DNA from: Drosophila miranda
Lineage: Eukaryota; Arthropoda; Insecta; Diptera; Drosophilidae
Direction of reading: 5' to 3'
Length of the DNA stretch: 64,000 nt
Assembly (NCBI RefSeq): GCF_003369915.1
Contig: NC_046675.1
Coordinates: forward strand, 1,178,001 to 1,242,000
The notes beneath the pieces were generated by a model, which did not search any database, had not been told where the DNA came from, and worked only from the letters and a program-made list of their open reading frames with translations. This document shows positions 12,045 to 24,326 of the stretch, in pieces (position 1 is the stretch's first letter; every line of letters starts with the position of its first letter). Both the position numbers and the translations under genes were made by a program.

Positions 12045-12758
12045 TCCTCAATGAATGCTGGAAGCGTCGGCGGCAACTTTTCGGCCCGGGCCGTAAAACC
12101 AAATCGCAAATGAAATGCAAATGAAGTGAATTTCCCAAATGTATCTTTAACCCTTTCACTTTGTTCAGCTCTGGTTTTCTTTTTGTTTCGCTCGAAGTGT
12201 CATTAGGTCCATGGCGTCGACTGTGTTTTATGGTTACCTCAACCCTTAACCCTTTCGATGGCGATTCATGAAAGCGAGTTGTCCAGCGAAAGTGGCATAA
12301 AAATCGATAAGAAACAGCTACCTGGTGGCAGGGCATTCTTCGAAGACAAAAAGGTGCTAACTACAGTGCTCCGACATCATCATTAGCCGCATGACCACGC
12401 ACGACCACGACCACGACGATGGCTACACATAGAAGCGGCAACACCTTCTCCCAAAATCATTTCGCTTTTCCTAGCAGCATGTCCTGCAGCCCTCCAATAA
12501 ACTTTGCTAAAAAGTCATAGGATTCGGGGCGAATTTTCATGGAATTTTTATTCATTTTTTAGGCTGCGATACTGCGACCTTGAATGGTCGTCGGTGGGTC
12601 GGTACCTGAGTGTTGTGTTGGGCTGTGTATGTCTCTGACTGCTGTTTCAATTCTTGTGGTGGATTTAGCGCTAATCCCCGCGGATTACCAGCTTGCCGGC
12701 ATTTCGCATATTTCGGCACATTTCATTAAGTACGGGAGCTGTACTTGGTCTCAATGAA
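12045..12758. promoter_or_regulatory. Candidate tll cis-regulatory cluster (Capicua/Kr/Bcd-type sites)
   Basis: Within about 710 bases, roughly 3 kb upstream of the tll promoter, there are: TCCTCAATGAA at 12045-12055 (10 of 11 bases of the torso-response element, with Capicua octamer TCAATGAA at 12048-12055); two exact TTAACCCTTT Kruppel-type sites at 12147-12156 and 12246-12255; an inverted pair TAATCC/GGATTA (Bicoid or Orthodenticle K50 type) at 12672-12687; and a second TCAATGAA at 12751-12758. Bicoid and Torso/Capicua inputs to tll are established; Kruppel input here is less certain. That this stretch is an enhancer is inference from motif clustering. Confidence 0.45.
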
Positions 12759-15080
12759 AGCGAGGGCAAACGGGGGAAAAATAACTATATGGGGCCGGAC
12801 GTGGGAAGCGGGGACAGATGCTGAGGCTGCGACTGCCGCTGCCTCTTTGCATATTCATGAGTTCCCACAATTAAGTCCTCCCGCCACTCTGGACTCTGAA
12901 GTGGTCAACAGAATGTCAAAAATTGATATGTCATCGTCATCTGGTTTACTAGAGCATCATCCCACAAGGCACATCAATACGATCATCAACTCCCCCGCTG
13001 GACGGCACAGGGGCACCCTCTGCCCTCCAGCTAATGATCAGCATAGCATCACACGCAAGCGAATTCCCATGCAACATGCAACACACCTGAGGCCAAGTCC
13101 GATTCCCAGTCAGTCCTACAGAGAGGCAAACCACCCCCAACAGCACCAACAGCAGCATCATCCTACTACAACCAGGGGGTTGCTATTCCAATTAGAGTCC
13201 TGCTACCCTCGTGATAGCTGGTGATATCATGTCAAGCATTTTATTGATCAAGTTACGCATCCGTAATACGAATCGAAATATAATTGCTCTTTTTAAGTGT
13301 CTATCATATATCAACATGAATACTCGCACTCGTACTCGTACTCCCAGCATTTGCATTTCGAACACATCACATCACCCTCTCTGAATGTGCCTCTGGGCTG
13401 ATCTGTTCCCACGTATTCACGGGGTTGCGGGGTTGAGGACGGGATTGGCCTCGTCAGGCCTTAGGCGTTGGGTCTTAATCGCACCAGACTTGCGGGATCT
13501 TGCTTAACATTTCGTTAAGTACTTAAATGGCACTCGTGCAATGTTCTTCCTCCGAAATCGCTGATCCTCGGAGAAAGCTTGCTTTAAATTTGCTTGATCC
13601 TGATCTAGGTCCTGCAACAGCAGCAGCTTGCCTTTTCTCAGGCAGGAGCAGGAGTCCTCCTTTCGCTCTAATCTTCTTAAGCGGCACACTGCCATGCGAT
13701 TAGGAGTAGCCAGGACTTGGCTGGGTTACGAAGCCCGATTAGAAGGACTGCCACTTGAATCTAATTTCGAGAGCTGTGCTCTGATCTGATCTGATCTGAG
13801 CTACCAAAAGGCAACGCCTAAGCAGGCTTACAAGGGGGAGTAGTTGGAGATCTCTACGTATCCAACAAATACATTGAGAAATAAGTAGATACGTATATGT
13901 ATACGTAAATATAATACACATCGAGGACATGACCCGCGAAAGAAAACCGCGAAAAACTCAAAAATAGGTCGATATCCAAGGTTGAAATGGCATTTCTATA
14001 ATACTCGAAATATAGAATATATAAAAATATAATCTGCTATTTAGAAGATCTGAGTTTTCTGTACGTTTTAATTTGAAATGTTGTATAAAATAATATGTTA
14101 CGTATAAAATGGAGTTCATTTAGTATAATGTTCGTATCTTTGGCATTCTAAAAATCTTAAGTATTAAAATATGTAACCATACCATACAAAACTAAAAAAG
14201 ACAAGGTGGAGAAACATTAAAAATGAGAGAAGACATCAACTTTGCCTCGATATATCTTCAGGTGCAGCCATATTATCGACACGAATATAAAATCATATGA
14301 ATGAATCATACAATCATACACCGATCAATTGCTTTGGATATCGTCGCTACAAATGCCGAATGAAAATTATAGGAAAACCCAAAGACACAAAAAGCGGTTT
14401 TTGAATTTTTAAAAAATATTTTGCCGATATATTGCATATTTCAAGTATGGGGATGTGATTCACTCTTCCTGGCCTACAACTTATTTTTTGTACTGTGCTA
14501 AGTACATTTAAAAATTTCCATTTTCCATGATGATAGGAAAAACATTTTGATTTCGAAAGAAGTGCCTTTTGACTCTGCTTTCCCCCAGTAAAAAGCATTA
14601 ATAGGTCTCCAATTAAAACTTAATTACTTCATTGTACAAATATGCTTAAGAAGAGTTTTAATTCCAATACCCCCTGTAAGAGGTATGAGGTGTATTGCCT
14701 CAACTTTAAACTTCCTGAAAATAATTATAGATGGTAAATGTAGTTTTGGTAGTTTCCCCTTTTGGCATCCATAAAAAATAGACCCCATTTGATTGCATCA
14801 TAAAAGACAACTAATTATTGAATGGAAAACAATCAATAATTCCGAGCAACCCTCAAGCAGGGGTCCTCGAGTAGAACTACCCACCAAGCCGTAGAGAACA
14901 GAGCCCACAGGTACTTCACACAAATCACAAAGCGGCAATAATGGCAGCGCCATAAACGGAGAGTGGATGGATGCCCACGGCCCGGCCTGCCACGGCGCTG
15001 TCTTCATTAACAACTGTCACACCTAAAACCCCCGGGCTCCGGAGAGGGAGAAAATCGGAGAGAGAGGACAGATAAGGGGT
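12759..15080. other. Proximal tll upstream sequence, no gene
   Basis: No credible coding region. It includes an AT-rich block around 13.93-14.8 kb and a consensus Capicua octamer TGAATGAA at 14298-14305. GATTAG-type homeodomain sites occur near 13.70 and 13.74 kb. It lies directly upstream of the tll core promoter region. Confidence 0.45.

Positions 15081-15108
<28 letters not shown>
15081..15108. repeat. (GA)n tract, GAGA-factor type
   Basis: Fourteen uninterrupted AG dinucleotides, about 370 bases upstream of the tll TATA-like element. GAGA factor binds such tracts in Drosophila promoters and is reported to bind near the tll torso-response element; occupancy here is inference. Confidence 0.8.
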
Positions 15109-15113
<5 letters not shown>

Positions 15114-15200
15114 ACAGGTAGCAGTCTGTCGCAGCGGAAAAAGGCCATAAAAACCCATAGAATTGAGAATGAGCGACGTGACGGCTGCTGCTGCTCCTGC

Positions 15201-15211
15201 TGCTCAATGAA
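15201..15211 (+). promoter_or_regulatory. Torso-response element (tor-RE) TGCTCAATGAA
   Basis: Exact match to the 11-base tor-RE described in the D. melanogaster tll promoter. It contains the Capicua octamer TCAATGAA. Capicua represses tll through such sites until Torso/MAPK signalling at the poles relieves it. It lies 535 bases upstream of the tll start codon and about 250 bases upstream of the TATA-like box. Confidence 0.8.
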
Positions 15212-15454
15212 TTTTCGCAATGGCAGCCTGCTGCCTACAAGGATCGAAAGGCTGATGCTCAGAGAGTGCGGAGCGAAAGAGACAGGCGCTGCGAGAGAGA
15301 GTGCCGCGTTAGAGGCCGTGCGTGCGAGAGAGCTGGCAGGAGCAGCTTCCAACCCCCCGAAGAAGCGACGACCAATAAACGGAGCGCTCGACTACCTAAG
15401 GGTGATCGGAGTGCTCGATGAATGGCAGGAGGTCCGGGATTTGCGCGGCAGGAC

Positions 15455-15462
15455 TATTAAAA
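15455..15462 (+). promoter_or_regulatory. TATA-like element of tll
   Basis: TATTAAAA, with possible initiation around 15486-15496 (a CCAGTC initiator-like sequence lies at 15493-15498). This gives a 5' leader of about 240-250 bases. The exact start site cannot be fixed from sequence. Confidence 0.45.
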
Positions 15463-15735
15463 CAGGAGCAGGGTGGTGAGCAGACAACACAACCAGTCGT
15501 GATCTCAGCGAGTCCACATCATCGTAGTCCGGCAAAACACGGCGTGCTTCCAGCAAGGATAACCCAATAAACCGAAAACGAAATCAAAACGAATCGCAAT
15601 CCAATATCGAACAATAGCTATTCCGACGAGCAGTGCTTAAGTGTCAAGACAAACCAAGAGTGAACCAAAGAAAAAAAAATTTTGTGCCCCCCAATCGTGT
15701 CTTTATAAATCGCCAAAATTACGCCCCACATCGGT

Positions 15736-17224
15736 ATGCAGTCTGCGGAGGGTTCACCAGACATGATGGATCAGAAGTACAACAGCGTCCGGCTGTCCCC
15801 AGCGGCATCAAGTAAGTACACCAAGGATCCCCGGATCAAGCTCAAGCCAAAGAACTCCCACACCCCTCTTACAGTCCTTCAATCCACAAATCAAATCAAT
15901 TCTAACCAACTTCTCCTCTTTTGTTGCTCTTCCAGGCCGCATCCTTTACCATGTGCCCTGCAAAGTGTGCCGGGATCACAGCTCCGGGAAGCACTACGGG
16001 ATCTACGCCTGCGATGGCTGTGCCGGATTCTTCAAGCGCAGCATCCGCCGCTCCCGCCAGTACGTGTGCAAGTCCCAGAAGCAGGGCCTCTGCGTGGTGG
16101 ACAAGACACACCGGAACCAGTGCCGCGCCTGCCGCCTGCGCAAGTGCTTCGAGGTGGGCATGAACAAGGACGCAGTGCAGCACGAGCGCGGGCCCCGCAA
16201 CTCCACGCTGCGCCGCCACATGGCCATGTACAAGGACGCGATGATGGGCGCCGGCGAGATGCCCCAGATCCCGCCAGAGATCCTAATGAACACAGCCGCC
16301 CTCAACGGCTTCCCCGGCCTGCCCATGCCCATTCCCGGAGTGCAGCGACCACACCACCACGCCGGCCATCCGGGCCACCCAGCGCTGAGCGCCGCCTTCC
16401 AGACACCAGCCGCCGTGTTGGATCTCTCTGTGCCTCGCGTGCCCCACCATCCCGGGCACCAGGGCCACCACGGCTTCTTCTCCCCCACGGCCGCCTACAT
16501 GAACGCCCTGGCCACGCGGGCCCTGCCCCCCACGCCCCCACTGATGGCCGCCGAGCACATCAAGGAGACGGCCGCCGAGCACCTGTTCAAGAACGTCAAC
16601 TGGATCAAGAGCGTGCGGGCCTTCACGGAGCTGCCGATGCCCGACCAGCTGATGCTGCTGGAGGAGTCGTGGAAGGAGTTCTTCATCCTGGCCATGGCCC
16701 AGTACCTCATGCCCATGAACTTTGCCCAGCTGCTGTTCGTCTACGAGGCGGAGAACAGCAACCGCGAGATCGTGGGCATGGTCTCCCGGGAGGTGCACGC
16801 CTTCCAGGACGTGCTCAACCAGCTGTGCCACATGAACGTGGACACCACCGAGTACGAGTGCCTGCGGGCCATCTCCCTCTTCCGCAAGTCCCCGCCGGCG
16901 GCCAGCTCCACCGAGGATCTGGCCAACAGCTCCATCCTGACGGGCAGCGGTAGCCCCAACTCCTCCGCCTCGGCCGAGTCCCGGGGCCTGCTGGAGTCCG
17001 GCAAAGTGGCGGCCATGCACAACGACGCCCGCAGTGCGCTCCACAACTACACCTCGCGCACCCACCCGAACCAGCCGCTGCGCTTCCAGACCCTCCTCGG
17101 CGTCGTCTCCATGATGCACAAGGTCTCCAGCTTCACCATCGAGGAGCTGTTCTTCCGCAAGACCATCGGCGACATCACCATCGTTCGTCTCATCTCCGAC
17201 ATGTATAGCCAGCGCAAGATCTGA
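15736..17224 (+). CDS. tll: Tailless nuclear receptor (NR2E family)
   Basis: Two exons, 15736-15811 and 15936-17224, split by a 124-base intron (GTAAGT...TTCCAG). The product has 454 residues, close to the 452 I recall for D. melanogaster. It is an orphan nuclear receptor acting in the nucleus as a repressor/activator, directing embryonic head and tail fates and later brain and optic-lobe neuroblasts. The DNA-binding domain (about residues 33-100) has CKVC, the P-box CDGCAGFF with the Ala typical of Tll, and the second zinc module ending [15 protein letters not shown] Pro/His/Ala-rich hinge follows, then the ligand-binding fold from about residue 200 to the end (MYSQRKI). The start ATG precedes [15 protein letters not shown]. 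High third-position GC keeps other frames open, which explains long shadow ORFs on both strands. Regulation: tor-RE, GAGA tract and the upstream motif cluster. Confidence 0.98.
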
Positions 17225-17644
17225 GTGGAAAGGAAAGGAAAGGATCGAAAGTGGAAAGCAAACCTGAGTTGCCGTCGGCGAATCATGCGAATTCGTGCAC
17301 TTGAAGTGCCTTCCTAGTGCTGGGAACTGTGATAACCTCGGATCCATTTGGCATTTGGCATTGGACAATATTGAATCAGTGAATGCTACACATCTCCAGG
17401 AGTTGAGCCTTAAACGCACCCCAATACCTTATCCCACTCACCAGCTTAGTCGGAGTCTCTTAGCCCTTAACTAGCCTTAGCCTTAGCCCAAGCCCAAGTA
17501 CATGCCCATCCGCGAAGTGATTCAAATTGCATTCGTAAAAGTCTCAACTTTTCCTGTTAATACTTTTAGTTTAGTTAGAAGTTAAAAACATTTACATCTA
17601 AGTGCATATCATTCGATTTAAGAAATTAACAAGAACTTTTCAAA

Positions 17645-17650
17645 AATAAA
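17645..17650 (+). terminator. Polyadenylation signal of tll
   Basis: AATAAA about 420 bases after the tll stop, at the edge of an AT-rich stretch. The 3' UTR includes CCTTAG/CCCAAG short repeats near 17.47 kb. Confidence 0.65.
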
Positions 17651-20600
17651 CCTAAAGGTTTTGAAATTAATATTTGTGGACATTTTATTGGGAATGTTAA
17701 ATAATACAGTATATAAATTTCAGTTTTGATTAGAAATGGATACCGATTGGACCCAAAAAATCATTAAAAAGTGCAGTTGAAAACAGAAAGAAACCATTCC
17801 CTAATCTGTTTTTTTGTAGACGGCGTATACTTCGTCTACTTCCAGATTATATTTTTCAGAACCGTATTAATTTAAAAATTGAGTCAAAATATATTGATCG
17901 AAATATATTTAAAAAGCAAAACACCAGTGTAATATAAGAAAATAATCCATTATTATTTTATTGCGCAACATCTTTCCTAGTGATCAGAATTGTTTTTTTT
18001 TTCTTTTGTGTCGACTTGAGTCGCGTGTTTTGTGTTGTTGCTGTCCCTCCTTATCTAGCTTAAGTTTCGTTGTTGGTGAAGCTTTCTCTCTTGCTATAGC
18101 TTGACTATTAGCTATCCAACGGTTAACCCTCTCTCGCTCACTAAACTTCTCTCTGCAAGCACGCACTTACATTGCCTTATCTCTATCAATCTCCTGCTAA
18201 TCGTCTCTCACTAAATTGTTCTGTGCTCTAGCGCTTTCGCTATGCAGTTGTTATTGTACTCACCTTCGTTTTCACTGCTTTGCTTCTACTCGGGTCTTTC
18301 TGTGAAGAACCTTCTTGATATCTGCCATCTAATAGCATTTAAATAAATATTATTTTATACCCCGTCATCTGGTATAATTGAAAAGTGTTTGGCATACATG
18401 GGGAATCATGGGGATTACAGCGGGACTTATGATACTTTTTTATGCGATGCCATTTTGTGATGCTTTCCATATCTTTTGAGACATCCGAAGCAACCGCATT
18501 GCCGGCACTAATCACAAATGAATTATGCAAATATCGGAACAAAGATATTTGGCATTGAAGAAGGAAATCAAACAAATTAGCATAGTTTTTCCACATGAGC
18601 AGACCAAAGTCGGGATTAATTTGGGAACCTTCCACAGACAACATAGCAATGGCCGCTCCAGTTCCCATTTCCCTCTCCTCTCCAACAGAACGGCCAAAAA
18701 CACATGGGCGCACAGACAACACAACGAAATTCGTAAAGTTAAAAAGCAAAAATTCACTTTTGTGACTTTGTCGAGCCGCGTTGGATCGCTGGATTGGGGT
18801 GCCGCTGCTGCTTCAGGATCGCTATCCCCGCTCTGCCAAGCGGACAATAGCAATTGAATCCTTTCACAAAAGCAGGAGCAGGAGCAGGAGCCGGAGCAGG
18901 CACGGTTGAAAATGAGTTTTCGTTGGGAAGGCTGAACAAACAATTCAGGAACACAGTTGCCAAATTGCGTTGGCCAAAGCAAACAGAGCGGAGAGCGCAC
19001 TCTCTCTCGCTCTGGGTAGATCTCTGGCCAGATGAGTAGAGTAGGTCTATTCCACTGACACACATCCATAGCCACAGAGCCACAGAGCCACGAGGATGTG
19101 CAAAAACCTACCCTAACCCAAGGGCACCCATGGCATGGCATGGCTGCTGCTTCAGTGCCTGCGGGGATTTGGAATTAAATATGCTTCGTTGGTGCTGCCA
19201 TTTCGACTTTCGGCAAGGTCCCCGGTTCACTCGGATGCTGTTGAACCCGGGTCCGGGGTAACAAATTTGTCTCCCTCTCTCTCTATATTGTCTATAGTCC
19301 CTGACATTTCTATTTCTGTTGCTGCTGCTGCTGCTGTTGAGCCCTTTTAAGTCCTAATGGCCCTTTATTATCTGCCTTTAGACTTTTAATAGACTCAGGA
19401 CAGGACAGGAACAGGACTCTGTGCTGTGTGCTCTGTGCTCTGTGCTCTCTGGATCTCTGCGTGTGTGCCTGTGTGTTGGCTTAATCCTCATCATTCTGTC
19501 ATCAGTGACGTTTTTCTGCACATTGTCGGGGCCCCGGCATTGTTCTGGTCTTAATTTGCAGTCTTCTCTTGTAGTTTTTGCACTCTCGGCGAGCCAGGGA
19601 TTTTCACTTTTTGATTTCTATAATGTCTATAAAAAAGAAGACACAAAACGGAGACCAAAGAAGGAGTCATAAAGATGCGGGTCTCTTGGCGATTTTTCTT
19701 GGACTTGAGGCTCAGATAAAACTCTGATCTGTCGTGGACTTCGCCTGGGATTGGGACTGGGACTAACTTATGCCTCCATGGACCTTCTTCTCATCCCTTC
19801 GATGGGGGGTGGACTATTCCTGATCTTCCTTGGACTTGGACTAACTTGTGCCTCACTTGAACTGCTTTAAATCTGCAAGCTTTGGCCCGCCGATCGGTCG
19901 AGTGGGTCGATGGGTTGTGTGCCCTTCTCTAAGCCAGGCGCAGATCAACCCATACCTTCTCAAGTGGTTCTGGATCTGTGGCCTGCTGCTCGGTTCTCCG
20001 GAATTTTCCGCTCGCAACAAGTGAGAGAAGCCGGTGGATTTTCGGTAACACTTTTAATTCATAGATTTTCGTTGATTAAGTAATCCCCAGCGCGAGCTCA
20101 ATGAAGGCGAACCCGAGGGCCCGCCGTGATTAGCGCAGTTCGCGTAAGCGATCCCGATCCCGGTCCCAATGCCATCGTGGGCCCAGGCCCGGGGCAGGTG
20201 TGGCAACAGGTTAAGGTCTCGGAAGCCTAAACCACACTCGTTCGCAGAGTCTCTGTCTCTGCCTCTGGCTCTGCCGAGCACTGCCTCTGCGGGTGATCCT
20301 TATCCAGGAGCAATTACCTAGCGAAACAAAAATATGAGTATGCAAATAGATTTTAATGGGCAGGATTACCCTTTTGCTAAATGCCCAAATCCTGGCCGGG
20401 CGGTCTGCTACGAGGCAGGACTCCTCTGCTCTTGCGGCTGCCTTTGTTTTCAAATGTAATGAGAATGTCTCTAAGCCAAAATATTAAACATCCGTTTGAT
20501 CCTGGCTTGCAACAGCAGCAGCATCGGGATAAATGGTAAGAGGAGGAGGAGGAGGAGTAGCGGGGCGACAGAGATGGCTAGATCTCCGCAAATCCGGCTT

Positions 20601-21839
20601 CCGATTGTCCCTATCCCCGTTGTTGTACCTGAAGTCAGGACGTCTCTGTCTCTTCTGTACGGCTTCAGTCTTGCGGCAAGCAAAAGTCAGCCCGAGGCGG
20701 CGTTGTTTTTGTAAATTGAGTAGCCTCGATTTATCGCCAGATCAATTTTCTATATCTGCCGCACAGATAAGGAGCCGGAGAGCGGCAGAGCAGGAGAGCA
20801 GGAGAGGCAGCGGCAACTAAGCCTAGGTCCTGCTCCTTAGGCCCTGCTTAGTGCCCTTAAGTTCAGCTTAACTTACTTTAGTGGGCAAATGGCAAATTTT
20901 CGGCGGAAAACCGTCCGGAGTTCTTTGTATTTGCATACACCACCAGCCTCGGCATTGTCTTTGACGCTTAGTCGCATAATTTGTCAGACAAGAGCCAGCC
21001 CATCCCAAGGAAGAAAGGGGAAAGGGAATATGGTATGGTATGGTGTGGTGTGGTATGGGGAACCTCATTAGAGAACCCGCTTGATTCGTTCAAGCAGCTG
21101 TCCGTCCGAGAAAGAGGAGAATCGATCAACATTTCATTTCTGATCATCTCACACACGATCGAGGATCGAGGATCGAGCGTTGTCCGAAGCGATTAGTCGA
21201 GAGTGACAATAAGGCCAGGACTTGGCAGGATCACTGAAGCGTTGCCTAATCACAAGTGGAGTGGAGTGGAGTTGTCCCCTCCCTTCGTATGTCTCTTTTT
21301 TACGCTCTTAAATACTTGATGCTTAAGTCTAAGTCCATAGAAATCTTTGCACATCCACGAATCTGCTCGCCTCTCCTTTTGATTGTTGCAATCTGAGGAC
21401 GGACGGGACAATGGTTCGGCTCGAATTCGGGGTCTGAGGTTGAGGTTGAGTGGAGTGGACCTCCTGGAGGTGAGAAAAATATTAGGGGCAAATCCGTTGA
21501 GCCGCTGGAACAATGTCCTCGAGGCTCAAGAGCAACTTGCGTTTAACCTCAAGAAAGTTGCAATTGCCCGCATTTTTGTCGGGGATCTCATCGATCGTCG
21601 ATCCCATTGTTCCCCCGGCAGTTCAGTTCAGTTCGCTAGAAATCTGTGGGACAGGCTAACAAGTGTTATACGATCTGCGACAGTTTTACATCCACTCGGC
21701 GTCTTGAATCTGAGGGACCATCAAGGACTTGCAATCAAAAGCTGGACCACCGAGATCACAACGTCTTGTGTGGTTCCTTCCATAGGGGTCGCAGTATGAG
21801 AAAGAAACTTTCGACGAATTGCCTGGATGATCGGTGGAA

Positions 21840-21872
21840 TGGATGGATGGATGGATGGATGGCTGGCTGGCT
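21840..21872. repeat. (GGAT)n / (GGCT)n microsatellite
   Basis: Six GGAT units run into three GGCT units, a compound tetranucleotide repeat with no coding context. Confidence 0.85.
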
Positions 21873-23796
21873 AAAAGGTCGGAAGTGGTGGCTGATGCTG
21901 ATGCTGCTGCATCTGCGGTCTTTGCCCCCAGGGCGGGCTCACGACGCAGCGTCGTAATTGAATTTGTTGCCTTTTCATTTGATGTTTTCTTTTTTGTTTT
22001 TAGCATAACAAAAGCCGACCGCCCAGGGCCCCGAGGCGGCCAAGTGATGGCGTATGATAGTTCTTCCTAGCTTCCACTAGTTCCTCCCGGGGTTGGAGCG
22101 CCTCATCCTTCCCTTGGAAAATGGCGGCCACCACGAGGTTGGCTGTGCATTCGTGGAAGTAGCATTTATTGCATATCATTTAATTAAGCTGTCACACGAA
22201 GCTCTCCACCCACACCCACACCTCCCCAAAGGCTGGAAAAGTTTGAAACTTTTCAACTTCCGGTCAAGGAAGCAGGTGGCCAGGTCAGGTCGATCCCTCC
22301 TCGCTGGGTCATCAGGTGCATCCCCGAATGAAGCCATTACGGCCTGGGACGGGGACGGGGTCACGCAATCGCCGAGTCCTGGGAACTGCTCGAAGTTCGA
22401 GTCGACCCGCAACGGTGAAAAGTGAAAAGCCGTCGCGTCATCGTCGCATCGCACCGCGTCAATGGGAGGCCATATGTCATCATAACGAGCGCCTCGTCCA
22501 CGTCCGATCAACCCTGCAGCCGACGATGCAACCCTGCTGCAGTGGCATTCCTCAACAGCGCGACGAGTGCAGGGCAAATATTGGAACTGAAACAACGATG
22601 AGGTGAGAGTGAGAGGGTCTCGGCCTCCCCACTCGAGAAATGTAACAAATCGACTTTGACAAAGCTCCGGCTTCGGCTCCGACTCCGACCTCAACCTGGG
22701 AAATTGCAAACTGTCGCTGGAGGTCCTCTTGTGGGCTGGGTTTGCGGCACTCCAGCAACTTCTGAAGAGGCCACTTAACACTCGGTCTCGAGCTTGCTAC
22801 ACGTCACTCACACCAACACATCATTACGCTCCCAGGATATGGAATACATTCGGGATGTATGGAGCGCCTAAAACAAAAGGGGTAGTTAGCGATTTGAATT
22901 TTGCAACTGAACAGAAACTGCAACAGGATATTGGCAAACCAATTTTCGAGAGCTTTTGTTCCGCTGAACGACGCGAGTAAGCCACAAAGGATCAACAATG
23001 CTCGAGAATTATTTTGTAGAGCCAGCAAGCGAGCCACTCGAGTCGGGTCTGGGGTCTCTGGTCTCCGGTCTCGGAGCTTGGGACTCTCGGCAATTGTATA
23101 TTAATTTTCAACTGTAACTTTGTGGCAGAAAAATACCCAAATAGCATTCAATAAAAACCCTCTTGGGGGACTTTTATGGCCAGCTGTCGCCGACGACAAC
23201 AAAATCAACTTCAATTTCATTTTCAATCGCCTGATTTCTCGCTTTTTCATCGAAGCCATTTTGTCAAATAAAAGGGATTTAGCCACTAATCCTAAAATGG
23301 GACAGAATCAGCCGACAGCGAGAGAGAGATCTCGGATGTACATATCTGCGGCTGCCCTAACGAGGCTGCCGTCCAATTGGTGACGATAAAAAATATAAAA
23401 AAAACCTAAATGAGACACAAAGCCAGGGCGCGTGATTTCTGACATCGCAATTGACGACATCACATCCCAGGCACAACAGCTGCCGCAGGAGACAGGGATA
23501 TCCTAGATGCCGCAGAGAGAGAACGAGAGAGAGGGTGAGGGCTTTCAATTTTCTGCAGGAGATTAGAGCACGGGCATCGGGATGGCCTCACAATTTAAGC
23601 GCTTACATGGGAACTAATTTCTGAAGTGCCCTCGAACACTTCATAAAATATTTGCATCAGTTTGCGGCAGCGGACGGACGGGCGACAGGCGACAACCCGC
23701 TGCGGGGATTAGCACTAAAACAAACATGGCGACAGTCAAACCGAAAAAAACGTATCTAACGGATCGCGTTAGGCAACGCCGTGGCTGGCCGACTGA

Positions 23797-23823
23797 CTCG
23801 TCGTCGTCGTCGTCGTCGTCGTG
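23797..23823. repeat. (TCG)n microsatellite
   Basis: About nine TCG triplets in non-coding DNA between tll and Cpr100A. Confidence 0.85.
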
Positions 23824-24267
23824 GCTTGTCAGCTTCATTGTGGGTCGTGGACAGTGGCTCCAGATGCGATTGGAATGGCTACCAAAACTGTACTTAAAGC
23901 TTTCTTCATGTAAGGAACTTGATCATAGATCTGTGATGGATTTCTTACGATAGTCCTGGAGCGTATATAATGTATGATCTATTTTCTGAATACATGATGC
24001 ATTGCTGTTGGCTTGATTTGATATCTGATAAACTAATATAAAAATCATGAATCATGATACCTTGGTTTTATGAAGACTCATTCCAATTTGACGGCTCTTT
24101 TTTTCTGTGCGAGTCACGACGGTTCGATTGATTTTAAGCCGATTAAATTTATGTCAACGCGATAGTAAGGCGAACATACTCGAAAGAATTTCTTTGCATA
24201 AATATTCGTTGGCTCGAAAAATCTTATATAAATTATAAAGAGGAGTATATGTACAGAGGAACTAGTG

Positions 24268-24326
24268 GTGGATCCAGTGGGTTCAAGTTTTAGCCATCAT
24301 CGTTTAGTAGTATCCACTGAATCCAC
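24268..24326. repeat. Inverted repeat, 13-bp arms with one mismatch
   Basis: GTGGATCCAGTGG (24268-24280) and CCACTGAATCCAC (24314-24326) pair at 12 of 13 positions around a 33-base loop. No coding context. Confidence 0.7.

Noticed and set aside
15207-15479. 90-codon ORF starting inside the tor-RE
   Set aside because: It lies upstream of the inferred tll start site, in promoter DNA with GAGAG runs; coding is unlikely.
15736-16953. 405-codon ORF beginning at the tll ATG
   Set aside because: It reads through the GT/AG intron and then continues in the wrong frame; splicing restores the Tll protein.
16283-17419. 378-codon antisense ORF across tll
   Set aside because: It is a shadow of the GC-rich third positions of tll exon 2 and has no domain; the sense frame is a textbook nuclear receptor.
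18512-19141. 209-codon minus-strand ORF
   Set aside because: No signal peptide, domain or splice context; includes a repeat-encoded Gly/Ser/Cys run. Treated as chance.
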